Assembly (NCBI GenBank): GCA_965238025.1 | Contig: OZ250162.1 | Location: 3,596,001 to 3,660,000 of the forward strand | Origin: Pelagihabitans sp965238025 | GTDB lineage: Bacteria > Bacteroidota > Bacteroidia > Flavobacteriales > Flavobacteriaceae | Reading direction: 5' to 3' | DNA length: 64,000 nt | In this document: positions 8,285 through 15,297 of the stretch, piece after piece | Numbering within the stretch: position 1 is the first letter of the stretch | How the letters are laid out: the number at the start of each line of letters is the position of its first letter | Made by a program: the position numbers and the translations under genes | The notes under the pieces: generated by a model | Databases searched by the model: none | What the model saw: only the letters and a program-made list of their open reading frames with translations | Told to the model about the DNA's origin: nothing

Positions 8285-9733
8285 ATGGCAAGTATTAGCG
8301 CTTACGAAAAAGAATTGGCCTTTCAGGCAGATCGCAGAAAAGCAACAACGGAATTCATTAAACTTACTAGTGATTTATGGTATGATAAAGCCATCGAGGT
8401 GGTCCTTTTTAAAAATCAGGTAATCGATAAGAATGTGAGCGACATCATCAATCTGCATGAATATGCGGGGCGGTTTGTTCAAAAACCAATTTCTATATTT
8501 GATTCGGTTGAAATTCTCAGGGCCATCAATGATATTCCCCTCCCACCCTCAAAATTGGATATCGGAAAGCTTACCTATGAATACCATTCCGATGACCAAG
8601 GGTACTCTGAGGTAAAGGCCTTTGTTATCGATAAGCTTAAAGGAGCTAATAAATCCAAACAAATAAGCCCTCAAAATGTAGTACTTTATGGCTTTGGGAG
8701 AATCGGTCGTCTCGTAGCACGGGAGCTTATGGCAAAAACCGGAAAAGGCAATCAGCTGCGTTTAAGGGCGATTGTTGTTCGCGGTAAAATAGATGAAGGA
8801 ATCCTTGAAAAAAGAGCCAATTTATTAAGAACGGATTCCGTTCACGGTAAATTCATGGGCACCGTCAATATTGATGTAAAGAAAAAAGCATTAATAATAA
8901 ATGGTACCACGGTTTATTTATTAAGTGCCAACAAACCTGAAGAGCTTGATTATACCAAATACGGAATCGAAAAAGCGCTGGTTATTGATAATACCGGTGT
9001 GTATCGCGATAAGGCTGGTCTTGGCCTGCACCTAAAATCGAAAGGCGTGTCAAGGGTGCTACTTACGGCTCCTGGGAAAGGGGTGGCAAATATAGTACAT
9101 GGCGTAAACCACCTCGACTATGACCCAGATACGGTAAAGATTTATTCGGCAGCCTCCTGCACAACGAATGCCATAACCCCAATCTTGAAGGTAATAGACG
9201 ATTCTTTAGGCCTTGAAAAAGGACATTTGGAAACAATTCATGCCTACACCAATGATCAAAATTTAATGGATAATATGCACGGCAAATACAGAAGAGGTCG
9301 CGCTGCAGCATTGAATATGGTCATTACAGAAACAGGTGCCGGAAAAGCGGTTACCGAGGCCCTACCTGGATTAGCCGGAAAATTAACATCGAATGCCATA
9401 CGTGTTCCCGTGCCAAATGGGTCTTTGGCAATTTTAAATCTACAAATAAAGAACAAAACCAGTATTGACGGTATCAATACCATCATTAAAAAATATGCTT
9501 TGGAAGGCGATTTGGTAGAACAGATCATGTATTCATTAAGTAAGGAAGTGGTTTCATCGGATATCGTCGGTACTTCTGCCCCTTCTATATATGATAGTAT
9601 GGCCACTATAGTTTCCGGAAATGGGAAGAACGTTGTCCTATATATATGGTACGACAATGAATATGGTTATTCACATCAGGTCATCCGTCTAGCGAAATAC
9701 ATTGCAAAGGTTCGCAGGTTTACATATTATTAG
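8285..9733 (+). CDS. gap: Glyceraldehyde-3-phosphate dehydrogenase, long Bacteroidota form
   Basis: This 482-residue enzyme oxidises glyceraldehyde-3-phosphate with NAD(P)+ in glycolysis or gluconeogenesis. The Rossmann motif VVLYGFGRIGRLVAREL begins only near residue 131, so there is an N-terminal extension of about 130 residues. The catalytic cysteine is in SAASCTTNAITP (Cys292), followed by THAYTNDQ-like IHAYTNDQN and the C-terminal YDNEYGYSHQVIRLAKYI. Ordinary GAPDH is about 335 residues. The long form is a recognised variant in Bacteroidota, and the function of the extension is not evident here. It stands alone between a -7 box and a hairpin. Confidence 0.93.
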   Translation: MASISAYEKELAFQADRRKATTEFIKLTSDLWYDKAIEVVLFKNQVIDKNVSDIINLHEYAGRFVQKPISIFDSVEILRAINDIPLPPSKLDIGKLTYEYHSDDQGYSEVKAFVIDKLKGANKSKQISPQNVVLYGFGRIGRLVARELMAKTGKGNQLRLRAIVVRGKIDEGILEKRANLLRTDSVHGKFMGTVNIDVKKKALIINGTTVYLLSANKPEELDYTKYGIEKALVIDNTGVYRDKAGLGLHLKSKGVSRVLLTAPGKGVANIVHGVNHLDYDPDTVKIYSAASCTTNAITPILKVIDDSLGLEKGHLETIHAYTNDQNLMDNMHGKYRRGRAAALNMVITETGAGKAVTEALPGLAGKLTSNAIRVPVPNGSLAILNLQIKNKTSIDGINTIIKKYALEGDLVEQIMYSLSKEVVSSDIVGTSAPSIYDSMATIVSGNGKNVVLYIWYDNEYGYSHQVIRLAKYIAKVRRFTYY

Positions 9734-9747
9734 ATAGCGCCACAAAG

Positions 9748-9779
9748 GCCCCACAGGTTCATCCCATTTTTTGTGGGGC
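9748..9779 (+). terminator. Terminator-like hairpin after GAPDH gene
   Basis: GCCCCACA and TGTGGGGC form an 8-bp stem around a 16-base loop. Only two T follow, so it may be weak or protect the 3' end. Confidence 0.6.
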
Positions 9780-9872
9780 TTGATCAATGTTCAGAAAATA
9801 TGGTTTTAGGTTGTTTTACTACCTAAGTGCGAGCTAATGTCCGTTTTTTTTTCTTAATTGATTTTATTGAAT

Positions 9873-9880
9873 TACTTTTG
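9873..9880 (+). promoter_or_regulatory. Candidate -7 box for the coiled-coil membrane protein gene
   Basis: TACTTTTG fits TAnnTTTG, 46 bp before the ATG at 9927. No clear -33 TTG sits at the right distance. Confidence 0.4.
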
Positions 9881-9926
9881 ACTGCTCTAAATCATTATTT
9901 ATTAATACTTAGCAACTAGATTGAAA

Positions 9927-10547
9927 ATGAAAGGTCTAAGAATACTTATAGCTTTGCTTGCCTTATTGACTGTAAACCTGCACTATGCGCAAGATGATGC
10001 GAATACCGAACTTTTATCTTTAGATAGAGGGCCAATAACCAGTCAGTTCGATTATATCTATAAAAAATCCGGAAACTATCGCTCAGAAGGCAAGAGGTAT
10101 GAGGTGGTACGCATTATTTCGTTGGATAAATTAAGGCAGAATGTTCTTGACACCTTAAAAGTCTATAATAAGAAAGAAGGTGAGTTAAAGACCACTATTT
10201 CAGGTCACGAAACCACAATTACTTCTTTAAACAAAAAATTAGAGGAAACCTCCGGGAATCTTGTTTCAGTTACCGAAGAAAAGGATAGCATGTCATTTTT
10301 GGGCATGCAAGTCTCTAAGGCAACCTATAATTCTATATTATGGACGGTAATCGGTGGGTTACTGGGCACCCTATTGTTCTTTATCTATAAATTCAAAAAG
10401 AGCAACTCGCTTACACAGGAAGCACGTACCAATCTTTCTGAGCTCGAGGTAGAATATGAAGACCATCGTAGAAGGGCCTTGGAAAGGGAACAAAAAATAA
10501 GCCGGCAGCTACAAGACGAAATTAACAAATACAAGAAACCAAAATAA
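9927..10547 (+). CDS. Exported coiled-coil membrane protein, conserved in Flavobacteriaceae
   Basis: This 206-residue protein starts at the ATG of MKGLRILIALLALL; a TTG two codons upstream is less likely. It has a signal peptide (about 1-20), an extracytoplasmic segment of about 110 residues with heptad-like runs (TTITSLNKKLEETSGNLVSV), one transmembrane helix (about 135-155, ILWTVIGGLLGTLLFFIYKF) and a charged cytoplasmic coiled coil (EDHRRRALEREQKISRQL). It contains no SPOUT methyltransferase motif. It may still be labelled tRNA (guanine-N1)-methyltransferase in databases because homologues lie close to trmD. The function is unknown; it could be an envelope scaffold. Confidence 0.75.
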   Translation: MKGLRILIALLALLTVNLHYAQDDANTELLSLDRGPITSQFDYIYKKSGNYRSEGKRYEVVRIISLDKLRQNVLDTLKVYNKKEGELKTTISGHETTITSLNKKLEETSGNLVSVTEEKDSMSFLGMQVSKATYNSILWTVIGGLLGTLLFFIYKFKKSNSLTQEARTNLSELEVEYEDHRRRALEREQKISRQLQDEINKYKKPK

Positions 10548-10553
10548 CAAAGA

Positions 10554-10577
10554 AAGCTCCGAAAGGGGCTTTTTTTA
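10554..10577 (+). terminator. Rho-independent terminator
   Basis: AAAGCTCC and GGGGCTTT pair (one G-T) around a GAAA tetraloop and run into seven T, 7 bp after the membrane protein gene. Confidence 0.9.
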
Positions 10578-10586
10578 ATCATTATC

Positions 10587-11027
10587 ATGATTGAGATCAT
10601 TGCGGCAACAGAAAAACACATTCCCCAATTGGCGGTTCTTTTTGATAGGTATAGAATCTTTTATAGCCAAAAGCCCGATTTAATCGGGGCAACCCAATTT
10701 CTTAAGGAACGAATTGAAAATAGGGAATCCGTCATATTTTTGGCCTATGATGATGATCAAGTGGTTGGTTTCACACAATTGTATACTTCTTTTTCGTCAG
10801 TCTCTATGCAAGCCGTTTATATTTTAAATGATCTTTTTGTTTCAGCATCACATCGTAAAAAAGGCATTGGCGAAGCACTCTTGAATTATGCCAAGCAGCA
10901 CTGTATCCAGATGAAATATAAAGGACTGGCCCTTGAAACCGCCTTCGACAATCCTGCCCAAAAGCTGTATGAACGTCTCGGTTGGAAAAAAGATGTGCAT
11001 TGTTTTCACTATTTTTGGACCGTCTAA
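10587..11027 (+). CDS. GNAT family N-acetyltransferase
   Basis: This 146-residue single-domain acetyltransferase has the acetyl-CoA-binding signature DLFVSASHRKKGIGEALLNY (RKKGIG) around residues 88-107 and the C-terminal ETAFDNPAQKLYERLGWKKD, both typical of GNAT enzymes. The substrate is unknown. It sits between a terminator and trmD. Its stop codon is 20 bp before trmD, so the two are likely transcribed together. Confidence 0.87.
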   Translation: MIEIIAATEKHIPQLAVLFDRYRIFYSQKPDLIGATQFLKERIENRESVIFLAYDDDQVVGFTQLYTSFSSVSMQAVYILNDLFVSASHRKKGIGEALLNYAKQHCIQMKYKGLALETAFDNPAQKLYERLGWKKDVHCFHYFWTV

Positions 11028-11047
11028 AAAGTTGCAAATCCTCCCAC

Positions 11048-11722
11048 ATGCGTATAGATATTATAACTGTACTCCCAGAATTACTAAAGAGTCCGTTTGA
11101 AGCTTCAATCTTAAAAAGAGCTATCGATAAAGGTCTTGTAGAAATACATATGCATAATTTAAGGGACTATACCGATAAAAGTTATAATCAGGTTGATGAC
11201 TATCAATTTGGGGGCGGTGCAGGAATGGTTATGATGATCGAACCCATTGATAAATGTATAAGTACACTTAAGGGGGAGCGGGATTATGATGAGGTCATTT
11301 ATATGACCCCAGATGGGGAAACCTTGAATCAAAAAATGGCAAACCGTCTTTCGCTCTGTGGCAACATTCTTATTCTGTGTGGCCATTACAAGGGAGTTGA
11401 TCAACGGGTTCGGGAGGCCTACATTACCAAAGAAATATCAGTTGGCGACTACGTGCTTTCTGGAGGGGAATTGGGTGCTGCCATTGTGTGCGATGCAGTT
11501 ATTAGGTTGATTCCGGGGGTACTCAATAACGAAACATCTGCACTGACCGATAGTTTTCAGGATGGTCTTTTGGCGCCTCCTGTTTTTACACGCCCAGCGG
11601 AGTACAAGGGCATGAAAGTGCCGGATATTCTTCTTAGTGGTAACTTTCCGAAAATAGAAGAATGGCGAGAAGAACAGGCATTAAAAAGAACCAGGGAGCT
11701 TAGACCAGACCTTTTGGCATAA
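11048..11722 (+). CDS. trmD: tRNA (guanine-N1)-methyltransferase TrmD
   Basis: This 224-residue enzyme methylates G37 of tRNAs with SAM, preventing +1 frameshifting. The start is the ATG of MRIDIITVLPELL; the open frame extends 22 codons upstream into the acetyltransferase gene but without family similarity. SPOUT trefoil-knot motifs are intact: GGGAGMVMMIEPI, LCGHYKGVDQRV and SVGDYVLSGGELGA, followed by LAPPVFTRPAEYKG and SGNFPKIEEWR. In this phylum trmD is usually followed directly by rplS. Here 7.6 kb of accessory genes separate them. Confidence 0.97.
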   Translation: MRIDIITVLPELLKSPFEASILKRAIDKGLVEIHMHNLRDYTDKSYNQVDDYQFGGGAGMVMMIEPIDKCISTLKGERDYDEVIYMTPDGETLNQKMANRLSLCGNILILCGHYKGVDQRVREAYITKEISVGDYVLSGGELGAAIVCDAVIRLIPGVLNNETSALTDSFQDGLLAPPVFTRPAEYKGMKVPDILLSGNFPKIEEWREEQALKRTRELRPDLLA

Positions 11723-11755
11723 AAAATCCTTTATCTTAGTTCCGTATATAAAAGA

Positions 11756-11776
11756 TATATGATCATTGATCATATA
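11756..11776. repeat. Palindrome at the left border of the island
   Basis: TATATGATC and GATCATATA form a perfect 9-bp inverted repeat with a 3-base centre (ATT). It lies 6 bp left of the first unit word (11783) and 20 bp before the AraC-family start codon. It could be the chromosome-side half of an attachment site, an operator for the regulator, or both. Confidence 0.7.
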
Positions 11777-11796
11777 CCTACCTTGTATGCCATTAA

Positions 11797-12669
11797 ATGA
11801 AAAAAATCAGGCACATACAATTTAGAAATAAAAATAGACCGAATCTGCATTTTGATTTGGTCAAATTGGAATGGATACTTTCTAAAAAAGAAGAACCATA
11901 TGTAACGCAACTACATAGAACTGAGTTTTTCATAATTCTTCTCAATACTCAAGGAAAAGGGTGCCATACAATTGACTTTGTTGATTATCCCTATAAAAAA
12001 GGTACGGTTCTAACCATTCGGAAAGACCAAATACATCGATTTTTTAGAAGTTCAAATTCGAAAGGATATTTATTGCTATTTACAGAAGAATTTTTAGTAA
12101 GCCATTTCGGAAAGGATGAAGTTTTGAGAGCACTTCATTTATTTAACGAACTGCTAATTTCTCCCAAAGTTGATTTGGGTATGAAAGAATTTGAAAACGT
12201 TTTGCAGTTAGTAAAAAATATTGAAACAGAATACAATGAAAACAATGATGAATTTTCAGGAGTCATCATCCGAAGTGTCTTGCACGTCCTTCTTATCAAG
12301 CTGTTTCGAATCAAATCTAAGAATTCTGACAAACTATCAAAAAGAAAATATTTCGATGATTTTTTGCAATTCCAACAACTGGTGGAAGCTAATTATTCCA
12401 AAACAAGAAAGGTACTCGATTATGCCAAAATGATGAATTGTACTTCCAAAACGCTAAACAATATTTGTAGAACGATATTGGATAAACCCGCTAAAACTCT
12501 GATAAATGAAATTGTTATCATACAAATCAAACGGGTACTTATTAATACTCCACTTTCTATCAATGAAATAGCGTATAGGTCAGGATTTGCCGAATCAACA
12601 AATATGTTTAGATATTTCAAAAAACACACGAATAGTTCTCCTGAAGCTTTTAGAAAAGCGAATAACTAA
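11797..12669 (+). CDS. AraC-family transcriptional regulator
   Basis: This 290-residue regulator has an N-terminal cupin-like sensor half (about 1-170, with the HRTEFFIILLNTQGKGCHTI and GTVLTIRKDQIHRFF beta-strand pattern). The C-terminal double helix-turn-helix (about 190-290) contains MNCTSKTLNNICRTILDKPA and ends with the AraC signature SINEIAYRSGFAESTNMFRY then FKKHTNSSPEAFRK. Its ligand is unknown. It opens the island, 7 bp after the first unit word, and precedes a SnoaL-like lipoprotein and a CGWC protein that it probably controls from a promoter at about 12733. Base composition is more AT-rich than in trmD or rplS, as expected for acquired DNA. Confidence 0.92.
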   Translation: MKKIRHIQFRNKNRPNLHFDLVKLEWILSKKEEPYVTQLHRTEFFIILLNTQGKGCHTIDFVDYPYKKGTVLTIRKDQIHRFFRSSNSKGYLLLFTEEFLVSHFGKDEVLRALHLFNELLISPKVDLGMKEFENVLQLVKNIETEYNENNDEFSGVIIRSVLHVLLIKLFRIKSKNSDKLSKRKYFDDFLQFQQLVEANYSKTRKVLDYAKMMNCTSKTLNNICRTILDKPAKTLINEIVIIQIKRVLINTPLSINEIAYRSGFAESTNMFRYFKKHTNSSPEAFRKANN

Positions 12670-12732
12670 CAACTTTCCCATTTTGACAGTCTAAAGGTTC
12701 ATTTTCATCTTTTCTATCTTTTTCTTTCCCGA

Positions 12733-12740
12733 TAAATTTG
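12733..12740 (+). promoter_or_regulatory. Candidate -7 box for the SnoaL-like/CGWC gene pair
   Basis: TAAATTTG matches TAnnTTTG 30 bp before the lipoprotein ATG. No -33 TTG is present at the standard distance, which would suit a promoter that needs an activator such as the AraC-type protein just upstream. Confidence 0.45.
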
Positions 12741-12769
12741 CATCATAATTTTTAGCGAAAAGAAAGGAA

Positions 12770-13639
12770 ATGAAATTTCTAACAGTTTACAGTCTATTTG
12801 TATTTGCAATTACTCTTACCAGTTGTGGAACAAACAAGACATCAAACATTAAAAATCAAGAAAAAATGGAATTGACAAACAAACAAAAAGCAGTAGCCTT
12901 AGTTGAGGCTTTTGAAACAGGAAGCTCAAAGGTATTAGACTACGTTAGTGATGAAAAATACATTCAACACAATCTAAGTTTCCCAGATGGAAAAAGTGCT
13001 ATCGTTGGATTTTTTACAGACAAACCAACAGGTATTACTGTAAAAGTGCATAGAGCATTAGAAGAAGGCAATTTAGTTATGATACACAGCACTTATGGAG
13101 GTGTTTGGAATAACGGAACGCCACAAGTAGCTTTTGATGTTTTTAGATTTGAAAACGGAATAGCAGTTGAGCATTGGGATAATTTACTTAATGTTGCTGA
13201 GCCTAACGCAAGTGGGAGAACCCAAATTGACGGGTCAATTGAAATTACCGATAAAGACAAAGAAGAAGCTAATAAAAAACTTGTTAAAGAATTGATGGAT
13301 ATAGCTTTTATTGGGGGTGATTATAGCAACATAACAAAATATATAAGTTCCAAACAATATTGGCAACATAACCCACAAGGTTCTGATGGATTAGAAGGGT
13401 TCAATAAATTTGTTGAGTATTTAGCTGCAAACAATATCGCTATGACATATGATACCTGCTATCATATTATAGCTGATGGTAATTTTGTACTTACCATGGC
13501 TAATGGAGCTTTTGGTGACCAAGAAGTGGCATATTATGACTTGTTTAGGTTAGAAGATGGATTGGTTGTTGAGCATTGGGATGTCGTAGCGAATATTCCA
13601 CCAAGGTCAGAATGGCAAAATCAAAATGGTAAGTTCTGA
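12770..13639 (+). CDS. Lipoprotein with two SnoaL/NTF2-like domains
   Basis: This 289-residue protein has a lipoprotein signal peptide (lipobox LTSC, Cys19). It carries two copies of an NTF2/SnoaL-like domain, about 33-150 and 160-285. The copies share a pattern: a helical start (QKAVALVEAFETGS and KKLVKELMDIAFIGG), Y-(I/W)-QHN (YIQHNLSFPDG and YWQHNPQGSDG), and FDVFRFENGIAVEHWD versus YDLFRLEDGLVVEHWD. Such domains bind small ligands or act as polyketide-cyclase-like enzymes; the substrate here is unknown. The stop codon abuts the start of the CGWC gene, so the two are translationally linked. Confidence 0.85.
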   Translation: MKFLTVYSLFVFAITLTSCGTNKTSNIKNQEKMELTNKQKAVALVEAFETGSSKVLDYVSDEKYIQHNLSFPDGKSAIVGFFTDKPTGITVKVHRALEEGNLVMIHSTYGGVWNNGTPQVAFDVFRFENGIAVEHWDNLLNVAEPNASGRTQIDGSIEITDKDKEEANKKLVKELMDIAFIGGDYSNITKYISSKQYWQHNPQGSDGLEGFNKFVEYLAANNIAMTYDTCYHIIADGNFVLTMANGAFGDQEVAYYDLFRLEDGLVVEHWDVVANIPPRSEWQNQNGKF

Positions 13640-14272
13640 ATGAATAATAAAATTGAACTAATATACGTAATGGACCCACATTGTGGATGGTGTTTCGGGT
13701 TTGGGAAAGGAATTCTGGAATTATTCGAAACATATAAAAGGAATCCTTCGGTTAGCTTTGATGTCTTACCTGGAGGATTGTTTTATCCAGCGATACAATT
13801 ACGATATGGCTTTGCTAATGACAAACGACCTATCGCCAAACGCATTGAAGAATTAGCAGATGTGAAATTCTCCGAGAGTTATTTTACAAAAGTATTGGGA
13901 AGTGGAAGTTTTTTAGATAGTGAACCACCAGCAAGAGCTATATCATGTGTTAAGGAAATCAATAAAGAATTAATTGTTCCTTTCACAGAAAAACTACTTG
14001 AGAAAGAATTCATCTATGGAAAAAACAATTCATATGACAAAGTCATTTTTGAAACTGTCGAAGAATTAGACATTGATTATGCTACATTTGATAAGTTGTA
14101 TCAATCGGAAGAAATGAGACAGAAAGTGCTAAAAGAGTTTCAAGAGGCGAGAAATATGGCATCGGGTTTTCCAACACTTTTTGTAAAAGAAAATAACCAA
14201 TTGACAAAACTTGCAGGTGGCTATGCGCCATTAGAAAGAATGGTTAAGAAGATTGAGGCTATAATTAAATAG
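13640..14272 (+). CDS. DsbA/FrnE-like thioredoxin-fold protein
   Basis: This 210-residue protein has the redox motif CGWC (Cys15, Cys18) in MDPHCGWCFGFG and the cis-proline loop SGFPTLFV near residue 175. A helical insertion lies between the two halves of the thioredoxin fold, the plan of DsbA/FrnE/HCCA-isomerase-like proteins. There is no signal peptide, so it is probably cytosolic and may act on a small molecule or in oxidative stress. It starts on the base after the SnoaL-like gene and ends before a strong terminator, closing the three-gene unit. Confidence 0.88.
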   Translation: MNNKIELIYVMDPHCGWCFGFGKGILELFETYKRNPSVSFDVLPGGLFYPAIQLRYGFANDKRPIAKRIEELADVKFSESYFTKVLGSGSFLDSEPPARAISCVKEINKELIVPFTEKLLEKEFIYGKNNSYDKVIFETVEELDIDYATFDKLYQSEEMRQKVLKEFQEARNMASGFPTLFVKENNQLTKLAGGYAPLERMVKKIEAIIK

Positions 14273-14291
14273 TCAAATGCCCAACATGTTG

Positions 14292-14336
14292 AAAAGTTCT
14301 GATAATATATTTGTATTATCAGAACTTTTTTAATTT
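14292..14336 (+). terminator. Strong terminator of the AraC-SnoaL-CGWC unit
   Basis: A perfect 16-bp stem (14292-14307 with 14314-14329, arms AAAAGTTCTGATAATA and its complement) closes a 6-base loop and runs into T-rich sequence. Confidence 0.92.
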
Positions 14337-14354
14337 TGAGGAATTGAAAAAACA

Positions 14355-14426
14355 GCATACAACAATGTGTATGATGTTCATAGCTGCTAAGCGCAGTTAC
14401 GCCACATACACGAGACCGTTGTGTGC
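14355..14426 (+). repeat. Cassette junction 1 (attC-like, nested inverted repeats)
   Basis: The outer arms GCATACAAC (14355-14363) and GTTGTGTGC (14418-14426) pair with one G-T. The inner arms GTGTATG (14367-14373) and CATACAC (14405-14411) pair perfectly. The 31-base loop contains TTCATAGC. This is an R''-L''-loop-L'-R' layout. The left outer arm also complements the word at the start of unit 1. Confidence 0.65.
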
Positions 14427-14445
14427 AAGCCGTAAACCAGTATTT

Positions 14446-15074
14446 ATGTTTAAATTTTTTAAAAAGAAAGAACCTATTTCCAGAGAAAAAAAGTTTTGGG
14501 ATTTTTTTGTGAAAAATAAGAAAGAATTTGAAGATTTTATTGATTCAGATTTATCTGATTATAGACCTTTTAATAGAATCACAAAAAAACCCAAATTTAC
14601 TCGGACCATCTGTTTCCCGAATTCACAAAATATAGTAATGGAAAATATGTTTTGGTTATTACTCCAGATGGAAATCCAAAAGGTATGCTACCAACTGAAA
14701 AACTTTACGAATCCAAGCCCGAAATTGAAAATTGGATTGTTGAAAAATTCAGACAACCAAAAGATGATTTTTCAGAATTTGAATACGAAGGACTTAAATT
14801 TCAAAGCTCTGACATAAAGATTTTATCGGAATATGACCACGGGTCTGAAAAAATGAATATTCAGGTATTTATTAAAAATATGAATTCCGATGAACACAAA
14901 TACAAAACAATTGCCTGGATTTATCTCGATAATATTCTTGGGGAGTTCAACTCAATAAAAAAATTGGGATTTGTGGATTTCTATCATCTCGATGAAGGAA
15001 AAACTGTTGAGAATGGAATCTCAATTCTGGACTTAAGACATGAAATGGATAAGGAGATTTATAACGTGAAATAA
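14446..15074 (+). pseudogene. Frameshifted orphan gene in cassette unit 2
   Basis: The frame from ATG 14446 (MFKFFKKKEPISREKKFWDF) is good until the run of seven A at 14583-14589. There the sensible reading shifts by -1 and continues to TAA 15072-15074 (IYSDHLFPEFTKYSNGKYVL, then VITPDGNPKGMLPTEKLYES). Joined, it gives about 209 residues, acidic and soluble, with no signal peptide and no family I recognise; it resembles small DUF proteins common in cassettes. The break may be a one-base deletion (true or a sequencing error) or programmed -1 slippage, since A AAA AAA sits in the right phase for that. Confidence 0.7.
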
Positions 15075-15078
15075 AGCC

Positions 15079-15216
15079 TGCACACAACAAAACCTCCTAT
15101 GAAAAGCCTTAGTCCAGTTCTCTAAAGTTAATTAATATTTTCTTTTTGCCTTAAACCACCTTTTTCTTTTAATATAACTTGCTCCCGTACTGTTCATAGC
15201 CGAGACGTTAGCTGTT
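15079..15216 (+). repeat. Cassette junction 2 (attC-like)
   Basis: The left outer arm TGCACACAAC (15079-15088) is the perfect complement of the unit 2 start word (14418-14427). The inner arms CTATGAA (15097-15103) and TTCATAG (15193-15199) pair across an 89-base loop. The right outer arm GTTAGCTGTT (15207-15216) belongs to unit 3. It shares TCATAGCCGA plus CGTT with junction 4. Confidence 0.62.
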
Positions 15217-15297
15217 ATTCCACACATAATAGGGTCCATAAAAAACTTAGGTAAGGCAATTACTTAATGTCGAAAAATTATAATTTTGAAAAAAAAC

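Noticed and set aside
9927..10547. Labelling this gene a tRNA methyltransferase because of nearby trmD
   Set aside because: The protein has a signal peptide, a membrane helix and coiled coil, and no SPOUT knot motif. The true trmD is at 11048.
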